From NCBI RefSeq assembly GCF_008933155.1, contig NZ_WBVP01000011.1, forward strand, positions 1 through 64,000: a stretch of DNA of 64,000 bases. Reading direction: 5' to 3'. The position numbers and the translations under genes were made by a program. Source of the DNA: Aliivibrio finisterrensis (lineage in GTDB: Bacteria; Pseudomonadota; Gammaproteobacteria; Enterobacterales; Vibrionaceae). The notes beneath the pieces were generated by a model. That model worked only from the letters and a program-made list of their open reading frames with translations, searched no databases and was not told the DNA's origin. Shown here piece after piece: positions 1 to 7,616 of the stretch. Numbering within the stretch: position 1 is the stretch's first letter; each line of letters begins with the position of its first letter.

Positions 1-65
1 ATAAACGAATATGTCACTTGATGAGCTGCACTACCAATCTATTAGTTATAAACCACGTCTTCTTT

Positions 66-184
66 TGCCGAGTTTGGCACATTACCTGCCAGGTCTGGCA
101 CATCGTCTGCCAAGTTTGGCACATCGTCTGCCAGGTTTGGCACATCGTCTGCCAAGTTTGGCACATCGTCTGCCAAGTTTGGCA
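66..184. repeat. Six 14-bp palindromes phased at exactly 21 bp
   Basis: Six copies of a 14-bp palindrome of the form TGCCAA-GT-TTGGCA begin at 66, 87, 108, 129, 150 and 171, so the spacing is a constant 21 bp (two helical turns). The copy at 87 is TGCCAG-GT-CTGGCA: both arms changed together, so the dyad is kept. The linker CACATCGTC is nearly constant. The layout is iteron-like and suits cooperative binding of a dimeric protein on one face of the helix, as in a plasmid origin, partition site or operator. A plus-strand ORF across it encodes a heptad repeat (LPSLAHR) and is probably a by-product of the 21-bp period. Confidence 0.85.
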
Positions 185-217
185 TATCAACTCTTCAATT
201 AGATCTGTTCTAATAAA

Positions 218-418
218 TTAGGAAAAATCCCCATACGTGATCCGTTGAATTGCATCGAGAACTTTGGTTTTACCTTGTTCAGAATCTAAGACTTCTAATG
301 GACTTAACCCATTGAATATCACTTTTGGTGTTGTGATCCATTCTTCAGACATCTGTTCATCAGCAAAGAGTTCTAGTAGTTTTTCTCTAACCTCTTTATC
401 TATATGTGCAATCTTCAT
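218..418 (-). CDS. Small DUF2384 (MbcA/ParS/Xre toxin-binding domain) protein
   Basis: 66-aa protein that is essentially one DUF2384-type domain. Its C-terminal half (PLEVLDSEQGKTKVLDAI, then RITYGDFS) has the family pattern P-x-x-x-L-x(4)-G-x(3)-V-x(3)-I-x-RI-x-YG. In RES-Xre and MbcTA systems this domain binds the toxin and dimerises. No HTH half and no RES-type toxin are visible next to it, so it is either an orphan antitoxin-like protein or its partner lies left of the window. The ATG at 418 was chosen because AGGTGA sits 5 nt upstream; a GTG at 427 is an alternative. The phased palindromes lie just downstream of its stop. Confidence 0.6.
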   Translation of the reverse strand: MKIAHIDKEVREKLLELFADEQMSEEWITTPKVIFNGLSPLEVLDSEQGKTKVLDAIQRITYGDFS

Positions 419-520
419 TATTGTCACCTATTGTTATTTAAAAATATCTTTTTAGTCCAAAAAGTTCTATATATCGATCCGTTTGATAAATATCGGTCTT
501 TTTATAATGGATTGATTCTA

Positions 521-739
521 ATGAATTTATATCATTTACAGTCATATTTTTCTTCGTTAGTGTTCGCAAAAGCAACGATAAGAAGACATGCAATGGCGTA
601 TATAAAATTACCGATCAGCTTACGACGATTAAGATCCCCATACAATGTAGACCTGTTTATAAATCATGGTGAAGTCGAAGTAGAAGGTCAAACCATTCTA
701 TTTGGAGGCTATCATGAAAATGATTCATATTTTTTTTAG
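521..739 (+). CDS. Possible small ORF overlapping the relaxase start
   Basis: A 72-codon ORF from ATG 521 runs through the gap before the relaxase and ends 26 nt inside it in another frame. I recognise no family and see no good ribosome binding site. Its composition is not clearly non-coding, and the overlap could couple it to the relaxase. It may equally be chance sequence in the 295-bp gap between the divergent DUF2384 and relaxase genes, where promoters and possibly a transfer origin would be expected. Confidence 0.2.
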   Translation: MNLYHLQSYFSSLVFAKATIRRHAMAYIKLPISLRRLRSPYNVDLFINHGEVEVEGQTILFGGYHENDSYFF

Positions 740-2270
740 TGTACTGAACTTTACCTATAGTAATGTCGATCGAAAGAAACTTCAGAAGTCACTTAGCCAT
801 TCTTTACGATTATCTAGTGAGCAAGATAAAAGCTCACAATGGTATGAAGAGCTGGCTCAATCGAACATTTTAACAAGGCGTGGGAATACAGTATTTTTAA
901 ATAGCTTAGATCAATATGAGAGAGAAGAACTCTTAAATAATCTTCTTCCTGACCCTAAAATAGCTAAACGAGATATGAAGTTAAGGCAAAGAGCTGAGTC
1001 TAAACGTAAGCTGAAAAATGCAATTGCATCTGAAAGGAAAAATGGAAATAACGAAGCTGCTGATTTATTTCAAGTTTGGTTAAATTTCCCTGATGATCAA
1101 GCTATTCCTCCTAGCTATTGGCATCGTGTAGTGGCAAGACCGCCTGTAATGTGGGGAAAGAAACAAAGAATGAGGATGCTGGCGGAGTATCATGATTTAC
1201 ATAATATGCTATGTGGTGCAGAGCCAAGAATTAATCAAAGCTACCTCCAAGAAGTTGTTTTTACGATTCCAAGGCGTTGGGAGATTGGCACAAACATTAT
1301 GCCATTGCAGGTGTACATTGATATTGTTAGTTCCTTTTATCGGCATTATTTTCCTGACTATGAAATAAAGCTAGGTCTTGGGCACCATGATGAAAGACGG
1401 CAACATGTATCAACGGGAGCGCATTGCCATTTATATATATCGACGTTAAATCAACGGACTCAAAAGCGTGATTTATTGAAACAACAATACAATGAAGCCG
1501 TTAAATTCCAGCGCTCGTTTGGCCCTGTGCATTGGACAAGTGCGCTACCTGTAGAAGAAAAAGAAAAAGGTCGAAAATACAAGAATGCGCTTTTTGAGTT
1601 TGATCGAATGTTTTATGCGTTTATTAATAATTATTATCTGAATACATTGGGACTAAATGCAGAATTTAGTCCAGAGGTAGAACGCCGTTCACAACAGCGT
1701 AAGTTAATGAATATTCAAGCGAGTCTTCCAAAATCTCAGCGTAGTTTTAATTTAGAAAGCATGGTGAGGGAAGAGTTAGAAAAGGAACGAGCTGAATTAG
1801 ATAAGGTGCAGATCCAACTGTCTACGACAGAAAAGCAATTAGCCCAAGCTCAAGATAGATTGATTATGGCAGAAATCGAATATAGTGAGGAGTTGGTGCA
1901 ATTTGAAGTATTAAAGATGCAGCATCAGGAAAAATCATCTCAGATGGCGATTCAACTAGCAGAACAACATCTAGAACTAAAACGAGTATTAGAAACCATT
2001 AATTTGTTGAAAGCACAATTAGAGATTGTAACAAAGCAAGTAACAAAGGTAATAGTAGACGTTATTGAGTATGGGTTCTTTTCACTATTAGCAAAAGCCA
2101 ACAAAAGACCAAAGTTAGTTGAGAAATATATGAATATGCTTTTGGTATCTATGAATGAAAGCTTGCCCGAATTTTTACAGCCATTAGCCGTATCTGTGGG
2201 GAAATTATTGGAAAGTGATATGGCAGAAAAAGTCATTAAGAAAGAACTATCAGGGAATGAGATAAAATAG
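714..2270 (+). CDS. HUH (MobV/Pre-like) relaxase / mobilisation protein
   Basis: 518-aa protein. A central HUH-endonuclease signature is visible: GLGHHDERR at about 222-229 followed by GAHCHLYIS at about 235-243. This is a two-part version of the MobV/Pre motif HxDExxPHxH, with extra residues between HxDE and HxH. Such proteins nick the transfer origin and stay bound to the 5' end of mobilised plasmid DNA. Residues about 350-430 form a long Glu/Gln/Lys-rich coiled coil, as in Pre/Mob C-termini. The ATG at 714 was chosen for GGAGG 5 nt upstream, not the TTG at 702. The resolvase and KfrA neighbours fit a plasmid or mobilisable-element backbone. A rolling-circle Rep is the main alternative. Confidence 0.55.
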   Translation: MKMIHIFFSVLNFTYSNVDRKKLQKSLSHSLRLSSEQDKSSQWYEELAQSNILTRRGNTVFLNSLDQYEREELLNNLLPDPKIAKRDMKLRQRAESKRKLKNAIASERKNGNNEAADLFQVWLNFPDDQAIPPSYWHRVVARPPVMWGKKQRMRMLAEYHDLHNMLCGAEPRINQSYLQEVVFTIPRRWEIGTNIMPLQVYIDIVSSFYRHYFPDYEIKLGLGHHDERRQHVSTGAHCHLYISTLNQRTQKRDLLKQQYNEAVKFQRSFGPVHWTSALPVEEKEKGRKYKNALFEFDRMFYAFINNYYLNTLGLNAEFSPEVERRSQQRKLMNIQASLPKSQRSFNLESMVREELEKERAELDKVQIQLSTTEKQLAQAQDRLIMAEIEYSEELVQFEVLKMQHQEKSSQMAIQLAEQHLELKRVLETINLLKAQLEIVTKQVTKVIVDVIEYGFFSLLAKANKRPKLVEKYMNMLLVSMNESLPEFLQPLAVSVGKLLESDMAEKVIKKELSGNEIK

Positions 2271-2280
2271 TCCATATTAG

Positions 2281-2385
2281 TGTCTATTATAACCATACTT
2301 AAAATAGACATAGCGAGCTTCACATATCAAACATTAAAAGACAGTATAAAATAGACAGTAATTAATGGACGGTTTAAATTAGACA
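2281..2385. promoter_or_regulatory. Repeated (A)AAWTAGACA boxes upstream of the resolvase
   Basis: Three direct copies of AAAATAGACA or AAATTAGACA (2301-2310, 2348-2357, 2376-2385) and one inverted copy (TGTCTATTAT, 2281-2290) fill the gap before the resolvase gene. Small serine resolvases act at multi-subsite res sites that usually lie just upstream of their own gene and also serve as operators. The boxes could be such a site, but the spacing differs from the classical Tn3 res layout. Confidence 0.4.
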
Positions 2386-2411
2386 AACTGACATTTATAG
2401 GACATAAGAAC

Positions 2412-3029
2412 ATGATAAGAGCTTATCTAAGAGCCTCAACAAGCGATCAGGATTCATCTCGCGCAAAAAATGAGTTACGAGAGTTTGTAAAAGTAAGAAA
2501 TCTTCAGATTGCTTCTTTCTATCAAGAGAATATCTCAGGTACAACAACAGAGCGTCCAAAGCTCGATCAGTTAATTGAAGACTCAGAAGATGGTGATGTT
2601 CTGTTAATCGAAAAAATGGATCGGTTAACCCGCTTACCATTTCAAACTTGGGAAACATTAAAGAGTAGGATAAAAGCGAAAGGGTTATCCATTGTTGTTG
2701 TTGACCAATCAATGACGCATCAAACACTTGTAGAGTCAGACGAATCAGTCTCGGCAATTCAACAAGCGTTAACTAACTTTATGCTTGATCTGGGAGCGGC
2801 AATGGCTCGTGATGATTATGAAACTCGACAGAAGCGAGCACAGCAAGGAATAGCAAAAGCAAAAAAAGAAGGTAGGTATAAGGGCCGCCCAATAAATGTA
2901 GAAACAGCTCAAAAGTGTAGAGCAGTGAAGTTATTAGTAGCAGACGGTGAAACGATCTCGGCAGCTTGTAAATCTCAAGATGTTGGAAGGGCGACCTATT
3001 ATAAATACCTACAAGATAAAAGTTACTAA
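2412..3029 (+). CDS. Serine recombinase (resolvase/invertase family)
   Basis: 205-aa small serine recombinase. The N-terminus MIRAYLRASTSDQD carries the Y-x-R-x-S-T motif, with the nucleophile at Ser9. The regions EKMDRLTRL (the conserved DRLxR) and GAAMARDDYETRQKRAQQG (the E-helix transition) follow. The C-terminal 40 residues (GETISAACKSQDVGRATYYK) form the expected helix-turn-helix. Length and order match Tn3-type resolvases and plasmid dimer-resolution enzymes. It sits between a relaxase and a KfrA-like gene, so dimer resolution or element maintenance is the likely role. The gap before it carries repeated boxes that may be its recombination site. Confidence 0.85.
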   Translation: MIRAYLRASTSDQDSSRAKNELREFVKVRNLQIASFYQENISGTTTERPKLDQLIEDSEDGDVLLIEKMDRLTRLPFQTWETLKSRIKAKGLSIVVVDQSMTHQTLVESDESVSAIQQALTNFMLDLGAAMARDDYETRQKRAQQGIAKAKKEGRYKGRPINVETAQKCRAVKLLVADGETISAACKSQDVGRATYYKYLQDKSY

Positions 3030-3041
3030 TTATAAAAGTAA

Positions 3042-3098
<57 letters not shown>

Positions 3099-3135
3099 AA
3101 TTAACCTAATAAGAATAAAAATAAGGTTCATAAAA

Positions 3136-4113
3136 ATGGCTAGGAAGAAATCATATACAGATGATGATGTTATCAATGCGGCAAAAATAATAGTCGACAG
3201 GGGTTTAGAACCAAGTGGGTGGCATTTACGAGAGGTGCTAAATCGAGGGAAAACGACTAATCTTAAAATTGATTTAGATAGATTGAGAGAAGAGGGAAAA
3301 ATCCCTGAAGTGGTTGAAAAGAAAATCGAAGTAAGTATAAATCTTCAATCTGGAAATCAAGTTCACACAGAGTTACCTGTTGAAATTCAGGATACATTTA
3401 ATCGTCTTGAAACTGAATTCAGCGATGCATTGAAAGATGTAATGGTTAAGATGAATAGTGCTGCATACCGTCATCATGAGCAGTTGGTCAGAACTCGATT
3501 AAAATATGCAGAAAATGCTACAGAAGCCGCTATTGCGGCAAAAACAATAGCAGAGGAAGCAGCAGTTGAAATTGAAAATCGAGTACGTATACAGGTTGAA
3601 GAGGGTGAAATTCAAGAAGATACAATAGAAGAACTTGAAGATAGATTAGAAGAGTTAGGGAATGAAAAAATCGATTGGAATGCGACAAATCGGCAATTAC
3701 AGGAAAAAAATCTGTTGTTGAGTGAGCATTTGGATACTGAGATTAAGTCTTATCAAGCGCTTATGGAAAAGCTTTCAAGCAGCCAGGAGGCTTATATTGT
3801 CTTAGATACTCAATCTAAGGTGGTACTGAGTGAAATTGAAATATTGCGAGAACAATTATCTGACTTGACGGTTAACTTTGATTTTATTAAAGAGAAGTTA
3901 GTAGCTGAGACAACAGAGCTTAAATCAGTAAATAAATCATTAGAAAAAATAGAAAATCAAAATACAACCTTACGAAAAGAGCACGAGGAAATGCTTGTTA
4001 GCTTACGAATAGCAGAGAACAAACTAAAAGCATCTGAAGAGCAAGTCGCGGAACTATTGGTGGAAAATAGCGCAATTCAAATGAGGTTGTCTCAGCCGAA
4101 GATGGAGGATTAA
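3136..4113 (+). CDS. KfrA-like plasmid DNA-binding coiled-coil protein
   Basis: 325-aa protein. Residues 1-60 (MARKKSYTDDDVINAAKIIV, then GWHLREVLNRGKTTNL) match the KfrA N-terminal DNA-binding domain of plasmid replication regions (PF11740 type). The rest, from about residue 90, is almost entirely a charged alpha-helical coiled coil. KfrA of IncP plasmids binds an operator at its own promoter and forms filament-like multimers linked to partition and copy-number stability. The ATG at 3136 has AAGG 9 nt upstream. It reads from the same strand as the resolvase; the microsatellite between them is a natural candidate for its operator. Confidence 0.75.
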   Translation: MARKKSYTDDDVINAAKIIVDRGLEPSGWHLREVLNRGKTTNLKIDLDRLREEGKIPEVVEKKIEVSINLQSGNQVHTELPVEIQDTFNRLETEFSDALKDVMVKMNSAAYRHHEQLVRTRLKYAENATEAAIAAKTIAEEAAVEIENRVRIQVEEGEIQEDTIEELEDRLEELGNEKIDWNATNRQLQEKNLLLSEHLDTEIKSYQALMEKLSSSQEAYIVLDTQSKVVLSEIEILREQLSDLTVNFDFIKEKLVAETTELKSVNKSLEKIENQNTTLRKEHEEMLVSLRIAENKLKASEEQVAELLVENSAIQMRLSQPKMED

Positions 4114-4448
4114 AGCTCATATTTGTTCAGTATGAGGTACTAGCTATATACGTAAGTACCTCCTAGGTTAATTATTTGCTCTAGTGAGCGTTAAGCTAAT
4201 GAACGTTAGACTAATGATCGTTAGCTTATGTTATTTTTGTGTATGCACATTTTTGGCGTAATGGAGGTTTTAAAAGAGAGTTACGCCGTTTTGTTAGCAT
4301 TGTCAATTATGCAGTTCAAATGAAACGTATTCCTGTGCTGGTTGAACTAATAATGCCAGCTAGGTCGGGTGTGGAAGGAATAACTTTAATAGGCGTACTC
4401 AGTATTAGGAAAAGTAACTAAAACTTTAAACAACTTCCAAGTGCAATC
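4114..4448. other. Non-coding gap with three 15-bp tandem repeats
   Basis: Gap between kfrA and the RHH operon. It holds three 15-bp direct repeats at 4186-4230 built on GANCGTTAGNCTAAT. It also holds an imperfect inverted repeat (GGCGTAA near 4255, TTACGCC near 4281). A 60-codon ORF at 4239-4421 has no recognisable family. Otherwise I see nothing to annotate. Confidence 0.5.
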
Positions 4449-4542
4449 TGTAATACATTTTGAAATACACCTTGACGATATCGATTCTGTGTAATACATT
4501 TCAATGTAGTATTTTGTATTACAATTTGTATTATAGTAGAGG
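4449..4542 (+). promoter_or_regulatory. Promoter with four TGTAATACA-type operator boxes
   Basis: A 9-bp box occurs as TGTAATACA (4449-4457 and 4490-4498) and in the opposite orientation as TGTATTACA (4515-4523) and TGTATTATA (4527-4535). A -35-like TTGACG lies at 4472-4477 with a weak -10 (TACATT, about 4495-4500), so the second box covers the -10. The downstream gene encodes a ribbon-helix-helix domain, so these boxes are the likely autoregulatory operator. The ribosome binding site AGAGG (4538-4542) is 5 nt from the ATG. Confidence 0.65.
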
Positions 4543-4547
4543 TCTTT

Positions 4548-5174
4548 ATGTCACTAGCAAACCACATTAAAAATATGATTAATACCCCATCTGAATCTCA
4601 GCTTCTTTCAATTCGCTTACAAACAACAACTGTAAATCAATTAGAAGAGCTAGCACAGGTTTTAAACAAAACCCGATCTGAACTCATTACAACTTTTATA
4701 GATGGTGGTTTAGTTGAACTTGAGAGTCAGTTAAAAGAGCAAGAAGAAATCAAAGCCTTTAAAGACGAAGCGAAATCCACGGTTCAACGTTACTTTTTAT
4801 TGAATACTAACTTTAATAATTCGGAGAGTGACCACTACACTATGCTGGAAAATGCTGAAGCATCGGCATTTTACGGAAACTGGAAGGATAACATCAAATA
4901 CTTGCGAAAAGATGACGTTGTTTTCTTATACCAAAGTGGTGTAGGTATCGTTGGATATGGTAAGGCTAATGGTGACTTAGAAAAGCGCGATCACAACGGA
5001 AATTCAAATGAATGGTATGCCCAAAAGTTACTTGATTTTGTTCGCCTGAAAAAACCACTTTCAGCAAAAGGTTGTAAAGATACTACCAAATCTAATTTCA
5101 ACTTTAGAATGACTATGGTTCAACTATCTAAAACACAGGGAGCGTCACTAATTAATAAATTTAGTCACAATTAA
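4548..5174 (+). CDS. Ribbon-helix-helix + PUA/EVE-like fusion protein
   Basis: 208-aa protein with two parts. Residues about 19-55 (LLSIRLQTTTVNQLEELAQV, then NKTRSELI) are a CopG/Arc-type ribbon-helix-helix DNA-binding domain, followed by a short charged linker. Residues about 82-205 start RYFLLNTNF and contain FYGNWKDNIKYLRKDDVVF, then YQSGVGIVGYGKA. This is the layout of PUA/EVE/ASCH-like small beta-barrels, which often recognise modified bases. The family assignment of the C-terminal half is my inference from pattern, not a named match. It is first in a three-gene operon, 23 bp ahead of the next gene, behind TGTAATACA boxes it probably binds. It may be the regulator and/or the modified-DNA sensor of the cluster. 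Confidence 0.6.
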   Translation: MSLANHIKNMINTPSESQLLSIRLQTTTVNQLEELAQVLNKTRSELITTFIDGGLVELESQLKEQEEIKAFKDEAKSTVQRYFLLNTNFNNSESDHYTMLENAEASAFYGNWKDNIKYLRKDDVVFLYQSGVGIVGYGKANGDLEKRDHNGNSNEWYAQKLLDFVRLKKPLSAKGCKDTTKSNFNFRMTMVQLSKTQGASLINKFSHN

Positions 5175-5197
5175 TATAAATAGCTTAAGGACGATTT

Positions 5198-5968
5198 ATG
5201 ATGACAAAAAATGAAGAGCTGAGAGAGGCGTACCTCGACATACTCAAAGGCATAGATGCTGCCTACTTAGTTCCAAATAAATCAAATAACCCATCGACCA
5301 AAGGACTATCTGGGCTATTTTTAACATCTATTCATCCGAACTACGGCAATGCAAAAAATAAAATAATGATCATTGGGCGAGAAACAAAAGGGTGGAAATG
5401 GAATGAGAAAATAGGCGTTGAATTGGTAGATTTAGAAAGTTGTGTCGACCAAGCTTTAAAAAGCCATAACTCCTTTTTCTTCAATCAATTAAAAAAGAAG
5501 AACTCACGAGGAAAAGCTTTTCATAATTTCACTCGAACTGTGGGTAAAAAGTCAGGAACTGAAGGGTTAATTTATGCCAATCTATTCTGCTTTGCTTTAA
5601 ATAAAACTATCCCAACTAAGTCCCCTATTTTCGAAGAAATAGTAAACTTATCTGAAAGATTATTATGTGCTCAAATAGAGATCTTAAAGCCCGATATTAT
5701 CTTATTTATGAATGGGTTCGATAAATCTTCCGTAGCTGCACGCCGTCAGATTTTTCCTATAGATGGCGAAAATAATGTGTGTTTAGATCCTAAAAACTAT
5801 TTTGATGAGCATGGTCTATCAAGTAAACAATTGTGGACTTTTGATTTAAAGTTTGGAGACCAACGGATCAAGTCTTATCGCACCTATCATCCAAGTGCAG
5901 TATCCAAAAAGGCGAAAGAGGGGCGTGATTTTCTCATTAGTTTATTGCCTAATAAGGAGTCGAAATGA
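5198..5968 (+). CDS. Uracil-DNA-glycosylase-fold protein
   Basis: 256-aa protein with the signatures of the UDG superfamily in the right order. KIMIIGRETKGW (55-66) sits where the first catalytic motif (G-x-x-P-G/Y) lies. YANLFCFA (126-133) is the F/N-containing strand, ILKPDIILFMNG (162-173) the central strand, and YRTYHPSA (230 region) matches the HPS motif of the DNA minor-groove loop. It lacks the canonical catalytic Asp-Pro-Tyr, so it may act on another base or only bind DNA. AAGGA lies 6 nt before the ATG. Its stop overlaps the start of the FtsZ-like gene by 4 nt (ATGA), so the two should be made together. Confidence 0.6.
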   Translation: MMTKNEELREAYLDILKGIDAAYLVPNKSNNPSTKGLSGLFLTSIHPNYGNAKNKIMIIGRETKGWKWNEKIGVELVDLESCVDQALKSHNSFFFNQLKKKNSRGKAFHNFTRTVGKKSGTEGLIYANLFCFALNKTIPTKSPIFEEIVNLSERLLCAQIEILKPDIILFMNGFDKSSVAARRQIFPIDGENNVCLDPKNYFDEHGLSSKQLWTFDLKFGDQRIKSYRTYHPSAVSKKAKEGRDFLISLLPNKESK

Positions 5969-6531
5969 CAAAAACATTAATCATTGGTGTGAGTGGCGCA
6001 GGAACAAATATTAGTCAGTACCTCGTTGAAAAGATGCCTGATAGTCCAGAACTGCTTCTAATTAACTCGGATAGTAAGTCATTAGACAAACATTTAGCTA
6101 CAAATCGTGTTTATCTGGATCTAGCTTTAAGCTCTGAGACAAAAAGAGATCTAAGACTAACCGATACGGTCGAACGTATGAAAAATGAAATTCTCAGTTA
6201 TACCTATGAAAAGACGAATATTATTGTTGTAGTCGGACTAGGCGGTAACACAGGGACGAACTCAATTTTTGCGATTACTAATTTAACGAATATGAGTTCA
6301 AAAAATGTAACATTAGTTGCAGTTTTACCATTCAGGTTTGAAAGCTCCCGAAGACGTTTAGCAGAACAAAAACTCACAATGTTAAAAAACAGCTTAAGCC
6401 TCAATATGATTGAATTTGATAATGATTCAGTGATGAATAGAGACGTGAGTTTAACGGAGGGTTTCCAAAAGGCTAATGAAATCATTCTCTCAAACATATT
6501 AGCAACCCTACAGCCAAACCGTGTGACTTAG
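5965..6531 (+). CDS. FtsZ/tubulin-family GTPase domain-only protein
   Basis: 188-aa protein that aligns with the N-terminal GTP-binding domain of FtsZ. TLIIGVSGAGTN (4-15) matches the first glycine loop; LLINSDSKSL (31-40) matches VNTDAQAL of FtsZ; VVVGLGGNTGTN (88-99) is the tubulin signature (GGGTGTG) with two Gly-to-Asn changes; LPFRFESSRRRLAEQ (121-135) matches the PF-x-FE...R...AE block; and FDND (151-154) matches the PND segment. It stops just after the helix that would lead to the T7 catalytic loop. The C-terminal polymerisation/activation domain is absent, and I find no continuation downstream in any frame. It is translationally coupled to the UDG-like gene. GTP binding is likely; normal filament assembly is not. 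Confidence 0.7.
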   Translation: MTKTLIIGVSGAGTNISQYLVEKMPDSPELLLINSDSKSLDKHLATNRVYLDLALSSETKRDLRLTDTVERMKNEILSYTYEKTNIIVVVGLGGNTGTNSIFAITNLTNMSSKNVTLVAVLPFRFESSRRRLAEQKLTMLKNSLSLNMIEFDNDSVMNRDVSLTEGFQKANEIILSNILATLQPNRVT

Positions 6532-6690
6532 TAGTTGAAGCGCTGCTCTCATAATTCAGCAAATCTACGCTAGCGTCGAGACGAAAAAGCTAGCATTAAT
6601 TTTAGTCGAGTAAACACGCATTAACCAAGTGTGAATGAGTGTTTGCTCTAACCAATAAAGGGCAAGAAACGATTTAGAATGCTCGCTGCT

Positions 6691-6912
6691 GGAACATTGT
6701 TCTTCGTTTCTTCTATAACGCTTCTCTGAACCATACAGGTAGAGACTCATAGATATATGTGCATTCATAGCGATGTATCGTTGATACGAACTTGACCTGT
6801 GCTCAATATTGATTTGGTATTTACCTTACCCTCGAACCATCAAAGCTTGTTATCTGGATTATGTTTAGAACAACCCTTATCTATAAACTAATAACTCGCA
6901 TTTTTCAGTGGG
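6691..6912 (-). pseudogene. Broken copy of the 392-aa HTH gene (internal segment)
   Basis: On the minus strand this segment is homologous to the part of the 392-aa gene (10088-11266) that encodes the region around YRRNEEQCSS and the residues before it. It is nearly identical to 8589-8813. Homology breaks at the motif GGAACATTGTTCTTCG (6691-6706), after which the downstream sequence is unrelated to the HTH-coding 3' end. There is no intact frame. It is the outermost of five gene pieces in the 6.5-10.1 kb mosaic. Confidence 0.6.
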
Positions 6913-6913
6913 T

Positions 6914-7290
6914 AGCACGGGGAGTATGTAGATATCAGTGAGTAGGTTAATAATTTTCTGTCAGTTATTCTTGGGGGCTAGGGATGAAGTTAATTTTCTC
7001 CTATTGTGCCGCGCGTGCTGGCCAGCACGGGGAGTATGTAGATATCAGTGAGTAGGCTAATAATTTACTGTCAGTTATTCTTGGGAACTAGGAATGAAGT
7101 TAATTTTCTCCTATTGTGCAGCGCGTGCTGGCCAGCACGCGCAGTATGTAGATATCAGCGAGTAGATTAATAATTTGTTGTCAGTTATTCTTGGGAGCTA
7201 GGAATGAAGTTAATTTCCACCTATTGTGCCGCGTGTGCTGGCCAGCACGCGCAGTATGTAGATATCAGCGAGTAGGTTAATAATTTGCTA
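6914..7290. repeat. Tandem array A: 110-bp units with a 22-bp GC-rich palindrome
   Basis: Units start at 6914, 7024, 7134 and 7244 (three full copies and a partial one) with an exact 110-bp period. Each junction carries a hairpin; the copy at 7121-7142 is a perfect 22-bp palindrome built on GCGCGTGCTGG/CCAGCACGCGC. The other copies keep the core GTGCTGGCCAGCAC but vary at the ends. The GC-rich hairpin stands out against AT-rich surroundings. No ORF is conserved between units. Confidence 0.9.
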
Positions 7291-7400
7291 GTGTTCTTCG
7301 CTTTCTTTACTATTTAATTATTATCACGAATAAAAAATACAATGCGTTAATTAAGTGAAGCCTTCAAACCGCTAAAAATCGTTTTTAATATCCATATACT

Positions 7401-7616
7401 TTATTTTTTGACTAACAGCCCATAGGTGTTAACTATTTTATGTATACGCTGCCTGCTAAGCCCTAGCGTTCGTGCTACTTCTGATAGGTTAACTTTACCT
7501 GTTTCCAAGCGCTGCATATCAATCAATTGCTTTATTGAAGAACACTGTTCTTCGTTTCTTCTATAACCCTTCTCTGGGCCAACATTCACAGGTAAAGGCT
7601 TATAGCGATGTGTCGA
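7401..7616 (-). pseudogene. 3'-end copy of the 392-aa HTH gene
   Basis: Duplicates the last 65-70 codons of the gene at 10088-11266, including the C-terminal HTH (VNLSEVARTLGLSRQRIHKI), and keeps the frame and the stop. Upstream of about 7616 homology stops, so the N-terminal 320 residues are missing. The 110 bp beyond its stop (7291-7400) match the sequence beyond the stop of the full gene (9973-10087). A 62-aa peptide could be made from an internal ATG, but no ribosome binding site supports it. Confidence 0.75.

Noticed and set aside
11-202. Plus-strand ORF with LPSLAHR heptads as a real repeat protein
   Set aside because: The heptads follow from the 21-bp DNA period, the palindromes covary at the DNA level, and no ribosome binding site precedes the ATG.
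4239-4421. 60-codon ORF before the RHH operon
   Set aside because: No family, no ribosome binding site, and it lies in a stretch with repeats and inverted repeats.
6565-6768. 67-codon minus-strand ORF
   Set aside because: Only its first part is homologous to the 392-aa gene; the rest is unrelated sequence after the junction motif, so it is a mosaic fragment.
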